From NCBI RefSeq assembly GCF_032854445.1, contig NC_088303.1, positions 31,287,265 through 31,351,264 of the forward strand: a stretch of DNA of 64,000 bases. Reading direction: 5' to 3'. Numbering within the stretch: the stretch's first letter is position 1; every line of letters starts with the position of its first letter. The translations under genes were made by a program, and so were the position numbers. Shown in pieces: positions 25,501 through 37,500 of this stretch. A model generated the notes under the pieces. The model worked only from the letters and a program-made list of their open reading frames with translations, ran no database searches and was not told the origin of the DNA. This stretch comes from Liolophura sinensis. Its lineage: Eukaryota > Mollusca > Polyplacophora > Chitonida > Chitonidae.

Positions 25501-28500
25501 ACAAGATCGGGTTGAGAGGCCGATTTGCGGACGCCTGAGGTAGTTAACTGGCTAACCCTAGTTAACTCCCCAACCATCTTTCTATACATACCATCAGTCT
25601 CAGATTCCTCCGGCAGAATCCACCCAGCCACCTCGCCTTTCTGACGATGTGCTGTCGTCAAGACGACAGAAATATAGCCCCGACTCAGGAAATCTTTATA
25701 TATTGACGCCAGCTTGGGCCAAACTCCGCATACCTGAAAACCATCCATTAAACCAAATTAAAATTTTTATTGCCGTTTTCAACAATGAAATAGCGCCTAC
25801 TTTACCTGCAATTAAAGCCAAAATGTCTGATTTAATTGTTCCTAAATAAACAGTCTTGTGCAAATTAACATGGATAAGACGGGGACCATCTCAGTGGTGA
25901 GGTCATTCACAGCACTGACTAGTTGTGAGAGTTAACATCTTGATGATCTGACCCATTTTTTGTTTGGGGCTAAATTTTATTCTCGTAATAATTTCGCTGA
26001 TATGTATACTTCTCTTTATCAAAGCCAGACACCAGTTAAAGAAAATGTTCAGTGCGGTATCACTGAAATGTTACACTAAAGTCACTACTATATAGCGACA
26101 ATGTGTCAGCCATTGCTTGAGATATTCTATCATTGTTCGTCCCTTCCTGGTTTCCTCCTACCATCATGCTGGCCGCTGTCGTACAAGTGAAATATTCTTA
26201 GATGTGGCGCAAAACACCAATCATATAAGTAAATAAATAGATAAATAAATGTTCGTCACCGAACGAAGACGTACAATGTGATGGCTAAGATGTTTTATGC
26301 ATAAGTGACATGAAAATCTTACCATATGTTTATCGTCCGCCCTGGGATGAATTTTCTGTTCGTGTAAAACAGTGCCATCTCGTTCAACGAAGCGAATATA
26401 TCTTAACTGCCGCATCCTGAAAGTAATACATGTCACCATGAGGTTGAATAAATACATTTCAGTCATATTTGTCATATATCACAAACCTGCCTCTTTTAGA
26501 TTTCTTACATGCTGTGGATAAGTAAGATTTGATTTACATCATGAATTGGTTACACACGTCGCATTCAGCGCAGACGTTTTGAGTTCAGAAGGGAAAGATT
26601 TTATTTTCCTGGGATTCTTAAAAAGGTTACATGTAAAATTCTCACCTGCTGTACGATATGGAAAACCTCAGGGTGTTTTTCTCCACAAAGAATCTACCCC
26701 AAGCCACGCCTCTTGTGGAAACTCCAGATCGGACATGCTTACCCACTAACAAAGCCTTAAATTCTAAATATAAACAAACAAATTTATGGCAGCATTCCAG
26801 AAAAAGTTTGAACGAAGGATGACTAGCCTATATGATTGTCTTATATAGTCTTAACTAGGTATAAGTTAACAAAACTGAACGGAAACAAACGATTACAAAT
26901 TTTGCTTGACATATACGGAACGCATATAAATGCTTGGAAATGATGCGGTCATACAACGCCGAAAACAGAAGAAATCAAATTAATTCAAAAATTTATCGTG
27001 TTAGGAAATATTTCAGCAGTCAATCTTGCGACAAATACTGAAAAGTCATAATGTTTCTTTCATGAAAGAACAAAAGCGCAAATCCAATCAAATTTCTGCT
27101 ATTATTTCAAAATTGCCCAAAACATTACATTTAGCAAAATATCAGCCTCGTGTTGCCGTTCAAAATTAGTAAAAGCTCTTAAAGCGTATAAAACGCGTCA
27201 AATAACGTTTTAAAACTTTAGAATCATTTTAACACTATAAATAGTACAGGTGCACGTGTGATATTTAGTAACACATAATTTGAGCTATTCCTGGTGAATA
27301 CAGAATTTAGGTTACTGGTTAGTGAATATGGATTTTTGCCCAAAATCTCCCGTATAGCCATTTTTTTTAACTGTATTAGAATTCTTTGGGAAAATGTAAG
27401 CATTCCTTGCGAAGAAATGAGGATCAGTGTAGAAAGAGTTGCCAGATTTACCTGAGAATCGAGCCCTCCCTCTCACATCCCCTTGGACCGTAGCATCCTT
27501 ATCCAGGGGGGAGAGCTTCGTCCCCTTAAACACATCTTCAAAATCTGCCCCTGTGTAGAGAAGAAAGATTGAAGCGTATTTCCACGATTCCGTTCAGAAT
27601 CAGGTGTTACTGGTAGAACACATCAATGGAGAGTCAAATACACTAACACTCAAAAAATTAATCTGTTACTTATAACAGAACTTCTGTAGTCTGAGTGATA
27701 CTAGAATATATTTTGTTATAACATAGTACTGTTATATTCAACATAATATCCATTTAGTCTAACAGAACCTTTACGTTGAATTAATGGAACCTGTGTTATT
27801 TTAGCAGAATAATCTGCTGCAATAACAGAATACATTTTAGCATCACTCTGACAGGCTTCCTGTTAAAACAGATTCATTTTTTTACTGTATATATCTTAAA
27901 TATGTGCGATATAAAAGGGCCCACGAAAAACAAACACATAGTATCAATGAAAATATACCAGAGATTCTTGCAATAGAACATAAATAAGAGGAAGAAAACA
28001 GGCGAATTGAAAAGCATAAAGTACATGTAAGTATAAAAGAAGTATATTTGTATAAACAGTGCATGTATGTCTCCAATAAAAATATGCGATTCAGAACAGA
28101 AAAGAAAAATAGATCAAATCGAATCAACAGGTTCAACATGTAAACGGAACACGTCATTTGTTTCCGCCATTAGGGTTTCATATAATAGAGGTCTGAACAT
28201 TTTAAAACTGAAATATTTGACAACACTCAAGATGGTGGACCTTACATTTATGTAAATGTACTTCAAATTAGGCAGAGTATGTCAACGTTTGTTTACTTAG
28301 GCTTGGGGAAGAGTGTAAGCTAGATTTGGCCTATTGGATAAAGAGCATGGACTGAATACTACTCACTCAATAATATTTTACTTATAGCATTTTGGTGGGA
28401 GAATTACTGACAGAGACCAGGGGAAACATACGCCCACACATGTTGCTGGCAGACCTTCCCGCGTACGACTAGATAGGAATCTAGCATGAGCTGTCCTTAC

Positions 28501-31500
28501 ACACAGCGGTGGCATTGTTGAGAGGTTTTGGGTAGTTTGCTGCTCTAGAATGCTAACCACCTGGCTACAGAGGGGCCTCATTGACATAATAAAACACATT
28601 AATTGTTGTCAATGCCCCGGTTTACGTCAAAAGGTCTTGGTCTTAACGTCAAAAGAACTTTTAAAAATAGTAACTTACCTTTCTTATTTTAATGCTAATA
28701 TTTGTCTTAGGTGTTCATAACAAAATTGCATTTAAGTTTAGGGATAATATAAATAAGTTAACACAAAATCATGGGGTTGGATATAAGAAATATTAGGGCG
28801 TAATGGCTCTGTCATAGGTACACAGTTATATTATATCTACGTAAAAGAATACAGATTACATGGATTGATTTCTCACTTTACGGAGCTGCAGGTGTTCTGG
28901 TAAGGGCAACAAAACAAACGTTTGTTTCCGGTTACTTTATACCTAACATTATTAAGTTGTTTTACAGGTTAATCATGCGCACAGGCCCATTAACCGAAAC
29001 TGTTACAAAATTTCCGGTATTTATCATTATACGTGCGCGGAATACATTTCTCAGAGGACATGCTCATAAAAACAAAAGCCACTGCCTCTTACTAAAAAAG
29101 TGTTATGGTATTATCAAGCACAATATCGAGTCCAATGGCAACAAATACGCCGTAAAATGAATGTACACAAGCATCACCTTGGTTAATTTGGTTTCTCTTG
29201 TAAGATCTCTTAAGTCGATTCTTCGTGGGCAACAAGAAAAATAAGTTTAAATGGGGAGTAAACAAAAACCAGTGGCATAGGGCAAAAGAAAATTGAAATT
29301 AAACAAATAAATAGCTTGAGCTGGGATAAAAGGCGTGGTTGCAAGTCAGGCGATGAAGCGATTCGGATGGTTCCCGAACTTTGCCGACACTGAGAAGCTG
29401 AGAAGCTCATAAGCACGTGGGAGAGCGATTAAACGCCGAACCCAATCTGCTCTCACATAAATCCTTCTGCACCTTGCCCCAGCTTCCGGGCAACCAAGTA
29501 CGTCTTTAGACTACGCCTGATCGACAGCAAGGTGTTAAAGGGCATGCAACGCGGCCGTCAAGTAGTTCGAACTATAGGTTACTTTGTTTACCCCTATAAG
29601 TAAACCGTGAACAGAGAAGGGTAGGGTCGGTCTATATATAGGTTAAACATGTGTCTGAAATCAACACTACGTTCACCTTATTAAATCATTGGCTGTTTAA
29701 TTTATGTTCACACAGCTAACACGAGCGCATTGATTTTCCTTGCTATTTATGTAGTAAGTTTGTCAGTCTCAACCTCAAAAATATATATTTCCATACCACC
29801 AACTCGCACTTTCCTTTACAACATAACAAAAACTGAGCATGACCATTTTTTGTTGTTGTTCTTGTTGTTGAACTGTGGTTGCTGCAAGTGAAGTCTTAGT
29901 ATTTGTCACCCTGATAACCTCCAGAAAGGTGGGTAGTAACATTAGGCAAAAAGTTTCCAGTTACATCCAAAACAGACAAAATTCTGATATATTTTAAATA
30001 TGTGCAAAATTGCAGAGCAGAAATTTATAGTGCATCAAGAACCTAAAATGTCTGTGTGGCAGTATTATCCTATTAGTGCTCCTTCATTCTTCAGTTCGGA
30101 GGAAAATCTTCGACTCAACTGCTCGAACTGTGCATGTGTAACCTTCAGGTGTAAGGCTGAAGAATCATGTGTTATTAACAAAAAGTGGAATGCCTGTCTC
30201 TGGGGTGCCGCATGTGTCGTTTGAAGAAAGCAGGAATGATCCATATAATGAGAAGGGTTTTAACTTCTTGTGCCGGGGTATTTCTGATGTCATAATTTAC
30301 CAAAATATTATAAATGCTTTTGATAGAACTTACAAGAACAAGTGGCACTGGGTCAGTCGACACTAAAGTGAGAAGGCGACGCCAGAAGTATGTTCTGGCT
30401 GAAGAGACTATATCCGAGGTTTTGGCCCAAATGAATTTTACTATTATTGTAGAGTAATAAAGCTCCTAAATTTTATAAAGCGGGTCGCATATCATTTTTA
30501 AACTTTAAAATCATGTTAACACTATAAATAATACAGGTATGGTCGAATCTGATATTGACTGAAAGGCAATAATATGAGCTACGAAAACTATCTTACAGGT
30601 ATATATACAAATGATTTTCAAAACAAAGTCTGTAGTAAGGGGATATTTCCCTAACACGCAATAAGCGTCAGTTCGCCATACGGTGCAGTGAAAACGTTGG
30701 TGTCGGCGGCTGTGATGTTACGTTTCCTTCAGTGAGAAACAGCTGCGCTGCGGTTAACACGTGTACATAACACTAACTCCATATCTCATATATTGCCCAA
30801 TTCACCATACCATGTCACAAACTCCCGAATGGTTGGCCAATTTATATATGCATCTTTCTCGTGAAAAGGCTTACTGACAGTTACAAGGTGTGTGGCAGAG
30901 CGTTAATCTCCCTGATTCCCTGACACCCCGACCCCTCCTGCCCGCACTCAACCCCACAGCTATTTCTGTGGTCAGGAAACCAGCTCTGCATTCCCTGGGG
31001 ACAATAGTCGCTGTATTTGATACGGCTAATAGGCTTTGTTGCTTACTTTTCACACGAACCACGTGCCCGACCCAGACCCAGAGCATTTCTCGAGCCACAG
31101 GCTGTCGACTCAACACGGCGCTGCTACAAAATAGTGCGCTGTCTGTGGAAGGCCCTAGTGGCCACAATTTCTTCATTTGAATCACGTATTCCAATAGGCC
31201 AAGACAAAACCAGATGAAAATAGTCAATCGACAACGTGTATATTTTCTACCTTTTCTTCTCATACATTTAATTTTATAGCCTGAATGTTTTTAAGACCAA
31301 AAACGGAACAAAACAACTTTTTCAACGTGTATATTTCAAAATTCGTCCTTTATAATTTTCAAGATGAGAATAAAGTTTTGTAGCAACTCGACATGCATTG
31401 TTTGCAACAAGACAAATCACATGGCCATAATGGGGTACCATAGTTACATGTTGCGACGCATCGGGGGAACTAGGCTAACCATCACAATAGTACACAAAGA

Positions 31501-34500
31501 CATTCCTTATTTCCAGCCGTACAACCACTCTCGATTTCTTCTGTACGACTCCTGGGACGACAATATCTTTACATTGCAAGATATCTAACGGCCTGCTCAG
31601 CAGTGGCTCTATTCTCCCGTGGACCCTTCTAAAGACTCCTTTCAAACTATTCAATTTAGCGTAAAATTCAGTCCTTTGAATAAGGTTAATCGCTCAACTG
31701 GCCTGGCATTGCTCCGTTCCTGGAGCCTTTCACGCATTTGTGTCAATTTACGACTCGCTCGTTTTCTATAGGTGAAAGATACCTTAATAAACACGGCGAG
31801 CGGAAAGAGTGCTTGCGGTAATTAATTCGGACAAATTTTCGAATTGTTGTGGTTTCTGTATCGACAAGAATTATCACTTAGAAAAATGTTTTTTCACAAA
31901 CATTGCAATGCAATAGATCACCCTGGTTCGTGCTACTCTGGAGCATATAGTTTATTCTGACCGAGGACCGCCTATATATCACATAAACCGGGTGGGCATG
32001 CCTATTCAGGAAATGATATTACGACGCAGATTTCTTAGACTAAAATTGAATTTATATTCTGGGTTTTAGGTAATAAAGCAAAGTCACAAACTTCCAACAA
32101 TATTGTACTGCTAGTTGTGACAAGATAACCAACAGAATATTATTACGCGGATTTGGGAGGCCTTTGACTTTTTAGGGAAACCATTTAATATGCCATTCAA
32201 AGCACAAATCACAATATTCTTTTTATCATGATATCGCTGAATCAGTGTAAAGTGAAAGATTCGATGTGCATGTGTGCTTGGAACTTTACGTCAAACTTAG
32301 TCATATAACGACGACGAGTCACTAGGTGTGGATGCATATCTTGTCTCTTCTTTTGGCAGGACGAGTCCATGCCGCTAAAGTGCTGCAGCCACTGAAGTAT
32401 CATCCCGAAGACACCAGACATGGCATCCCACACAGTCACATTATACTTACACCGGGCCAACCAGTCCTGTTTCTTTGCTCTAACCTCTCAGTGCGGAGCG
32501 CCAAGCAAGGCAACAGCAAGTACCATTTTTGTTCCATAACATGGTTTTTCAGAAAATATAGGGGACTATATCAACATATATCGGATTTTTGCATCAACAA
32601 TTGAGACATCTATAAGCATAAACCAATATGTAAATATACTGACCATCTCCGGGACAGCTCTTGCAGCACATGCCCGGGCGGATTTCCGGATCGTCGCACT
32701 TTGGCTCTGGACACTGGTTCTTGATGTTACGACACTCCACTTTACCGTGCTGACTTAAAACACCCTTCTTGATAACCTACAAGGGAAATACACGTAATGT
32801 GTACTACGCGGCATGTTCACAAAATAAAAAATAAATGTACACATAGGCAGTGTAAAGAGATATTTGAGTACACAATAAACAGAGGGGACATAGTACCTAT
32901 GACGAAAACTATATCTTTTGGTTTGTTTATTTATTTATTTGATTGATGTTTTACGCCGTATTCAAGAATATTTCACTTATACGGCAGCGGACATCAATAT
33001 GATGGTAGGAAAACGGACAGAGCCCGGAGGGAACCCACGGCCATTCGTAGGTTGCTGACAGATCTTCCCACGCACGACCCCTTGGTTTGATTTATACTTC
33101 CACATACCTTCACTTCAAATAAAAAAACAAGACAAAGCGAACAACCTATGGTACATATCACACAAGATCGATTTTGTTAATTGTTCATGTGGCAAATTTC
33201 CATGAATTGTATCGTGAATGTTCAAAATGGCCACCAAAATGTACTGCGATTGTCTCAACCTTTTGGTTGTTTTCACCAACCTTAATTACACACCTATCTT
33301 CCGCGTGCACACTGAAGTATATATCAACATGCAATTATTTGCCATGACTCTATGTTGGCTTGTGTATTTTGTCATTGATGTACACTGTTCATTAACATTT
33401 GTTGCTTTCGTTTCAGAACTCTTTCATGTGTGAATCAACAGTTTTGAGAGCTTTTAACGCCTTGTTTACATTTTCTCGGGCCTATTGCAATACAAGAGCT
33501 ATATGGTCACGAAGCCTTGTTTACGAAAATCCTAGGCTATAGCGGTTTCTGAACTTTGGCACACAAGAGGCTTACTTTTCTTCTTAATTGTGTAAGTATA
33601 AAGTGCACGTATTACGTAAACGGCAACGTATTGCCTGGCTATAATAACAGGTGCTGTTCATTACATGATCAACAGTGCCTAATTAAGAGCCCCTAGCAAC
33701 AATGACAATTGCCGTTTTCTTTAGCCAGCACGGGGAAATTGCGTTGGAGTTGAGTGTTTCTAGAATTCCAAGACAAAATGCTTACAACAGGTGCATGATT
33801 TGTGTGTAAACTATTATGTAATTCTTTCGAGTAGGCGAGAAGATGCCCGTTTTGTGCGAGGTTAACAAAAGAACACATGCGCAAGAAAAGAAGACATGCA
33901 CAATAAAAGGTGAGAATACAGGGTTCTCAAGTGCATGTAGAAAAATTGCGGTATTAGCCGAGACTTGATTGTATATCAAAAACTTTCAAGGAATATGGAG
34001 CAATTAAGGTCAGTTAACCCGGTCCATGCTTAAGTTAAAGTGAGCTTTGTGGTGGATGTGTCCGTGTAAAGGTGTTATAGTATGATCGAGTATGAATTGG
34101 ACGTTGAGACCTGGCATGGCTGGAAATCGGTACATGAGAGTTTCAAGACATCAGAATATGGCGAACTACAAGAAACTTGTCAACAAGTTGTCAAGAGTCA
34201 AACAAACTTATTGGGTGAATATATGCGATCAACTTACAAAACAGACGCATGCCCACAAAAAAAGACAAACAAAGATTACATTAAGGTAGCGTGAGGTTAT
34301 TCAAGTGAAGCACTGTCCATGTTTTGCGTGTACGGAAAGAAAATTGATTTCCAACTGACATTTTATATGGCAATATTATATGTAGGCCGATTATAGTTGG
34401 CATGCGAAGAGAAATGTATTCCCTTATGTCGTTATGATGTTGACAAATTGCCTATTATCTGTAATTGTTGTTCAGAAGATATATAAACAAGCATATCTTA

Positions 34501-37500
34501 TTCATAAATGAAATGATCCACGGACATAGGAATCACATAGATAGCAAAATGAAACGTTAGCTCATCGTGCGGACGTGAAGGAGAACAGATGCCAGTTCCG
34601 TCAAGTTTCATGCCGTGGGCCGCCTACCTAGTCACCCTAGCAAGTCACGAGTTTGTGGGAGAGAGAGTCGCTTTTCCCAATTTAGTGCACGAAGACAAGT
34701 GTGGAACGTACTCCCGCCCCCGCTCCCTTATTTCGCATAAGCAAGTGAAGTTGGAAACAAATGAACAAACCGCCTCTCATTTCGCACTTATGTCAATTTC
34801 ATCTTCGTTTCCAAGAAGTGGAATTCATCGAACTACACGAGACTTTTCTAGTGAAAACCTAATTCAGAGAAATTTTAAGTCATTATCGGTAAAGTACCTT
34901 GTCCACATCTAAGAACATCGTTTTTTGGTGGTTTCTGCAATGCATGGAATGAAAGGCGATCGTCGGTCCGTCCACAAGATATCATGAAATATATTGCCCC
35001 AGCCAGAAAGAAGGAAGTCAAAAGCTTTAGTTGCATGGGAGATACTATCAAGCTTTTTGTTTTTATGGCCACAAGCACAATAAGTATACTGCTCATGCCT
35101 CCCTATGCGTCCCAAATGTCTGTATGAGATGCTGCTGGAGCTGAGGATCTATATCATTAAAAAATACCTAACTTTCACTTCCATTAAATAATTAATTTGT
35201 TCACGGCTTACCATACAAATTAGTCGATTAAGTTATTCTTTTCTGCGGCCTATCAATTATAATTCTGTATTTGATATATTAGTTTACCTTTATAAATCAA
35301 TGTCCGATATCTTATATGCAATATTCGAACTACTTTGTCTGGTATTACAAGCTTTACACAAATATATAACATTGGTGGGCGAATGACTGACAATAATTGA
35401 AGTAACAGTTAAACCGGCATGTTTGTGAATGGTTTATGAAACTGGTTCTTGTATTTCAGATTATCGGTTATGGTTATTGTAGGCCCAATTGTTTGTGCAT
35501 ATTTTATACATGTAGTGTTACATAATTTGAGATTAAATTTTATTTCATAATTTATTTGAAACCGTTTCTGTAGTAGACAATTATGATCTTGTACTTGGCG
35601 GCGCCCGTGTTCGCGGTGTGTATACGCCTCGTGAATTACACCATCAGTGAGCTCATGGCGGCCTACGACCAGTTCTCGGAAGAGCGATAAAATACGAGAA
35701 GGTGGCAATAGCACGCTCAGACAGTTTTCGTGAGAATCAAACATTCCTGGGTCATTCTTCTGGGGCTTGAGTAGGAGTTAGGGAGATTTAGAATCTATTA
35801 CTACCTAGAAACTTTAGGCCTTATCATGCTGGTCCGTGAAATGGGATCGTAGTAGCCTATAAGCTAATGCAATCTGTTACCATCGGCGCTTGGCAGAGCC
35901 TCGGACTCTGTGGTTAACCAGACCCGGGTAACGTCAAAACTTAAACCGGTACAGAGGGCGGCGTCGGACTGAACCCGATCTCATAGATTGCCTGTATCCC
36001 ATGCACACCTACATCTTATCTTAGATACTCATTAGCCACCGACACGCGCGCGGGTACAAACTGTCTCCTTCCTAATTGTACCAGGCAGGTAAACTCAAGT
36101 CAGTCCAATACCTTCCGTGAGGTGAAATCATAAGTGAGCCGACTTTTTAAGCTGATCCAGCCATTGTTTCCCTCGGGTATAAGCAGCAGTTTTATTTTAC
36201 TTCTAGAGTATTTGGGATGGACTTGTAGCCAACGACTCGCAATCGGAATTGTAAATAAAACAAAGATAGAGCTAGATAAAATGCCAACCTGACAGCAGAT
36301 CAGATAACGTCTTTGCAAAACCTGCCCACGGAGAAAGCTATCAAAGGAATAATTAAGACCCAGGGATCTTTATTTGGCCTCCGTGAAACACTTTAAAAAG
36401 CATTGTTACATTATCACTAAGATAATATTAAACCCTTTCTGAATAATGCAAGCACAAAGTGACGCCATTGAAAATTTTTACCCAATCTTTTGTTGCTTTA
36501 GGCTTTTGTAGAATCTAATCAGTAAAATCCAAACATTGATCATTCAGTCACGGGCCTAACCAAAGTAATCTCTATCGTCGTTTAAATAGTTTTTATTTTC
36601 CTTAAATGGATAAAGAAATGTTTATGCAGCGATTTAATCGAAAGAAGTGAATAGCTGCATGTAGAACGGTTGACATAACGAAGCATTAAAAACTATTCAA
36701 AACATTGTCATATTCCAGGAGATTTCAATACTTTGAACACTTTCTTCACACCAGTCATTAAGTGTTCTCGGTAATTACCATATGAGGAACGACTTAAATC
36801 AATAAGTAAATAAAAATAAATAAATAATTGCGCAGTCCTTGTTGAATTACAAACGTATTCTCCACTATTTGCTAAGTGGAAAGAGGACAAGGTTCCTACA
36901 ATTGATTCTGTCCACCCAGTTTTTTTTTTTAACATACTCACCGGCAAACACTGACACTTGACACAGAACATTACCCCCACCGGCTCCAGTTCTGGACTCC
37001 ATTTCTCCTCCAGCTCATAAAACTTCCCCCCTAACTTACAACCTGGAAACAAACAACACAAGCCTGATAAGGATATGCATTTTCTTAATAAAGATGGTTT
37101 AACACTTTTAATTATAAACGTTTCGGAAGCTGTTGAATTGGTAGATTTCTTCAGAATAGTTTCCGAACCATGCAACTGATTTCTGTTTCATGGAACTACT
37201 TTCGATAGATGCAACTGTTTTTTGAATAACCGTTTTCGGCTGTGACACGGTCTATACTTTTCATATTTAAGCCTATCATGCAAAGTAGTGTTACTTAAAC
37301 ACATATTTATAATTGATCTGTGTAATTCTTTGTTAATAAGTGAAATACTTGAGTAAGGCGTAAAACACCAATCAAATAAACAAATAAGTTTATGTTACAT
37401 GAAAAAAGGATATGAGGAGATTTTTAAAGTACGGTTTCCTTATGCCCCAGAGGTCACTCCAGAAATTAAGTAGCCCGCTGTGCTTACGTAAATGGAGATA

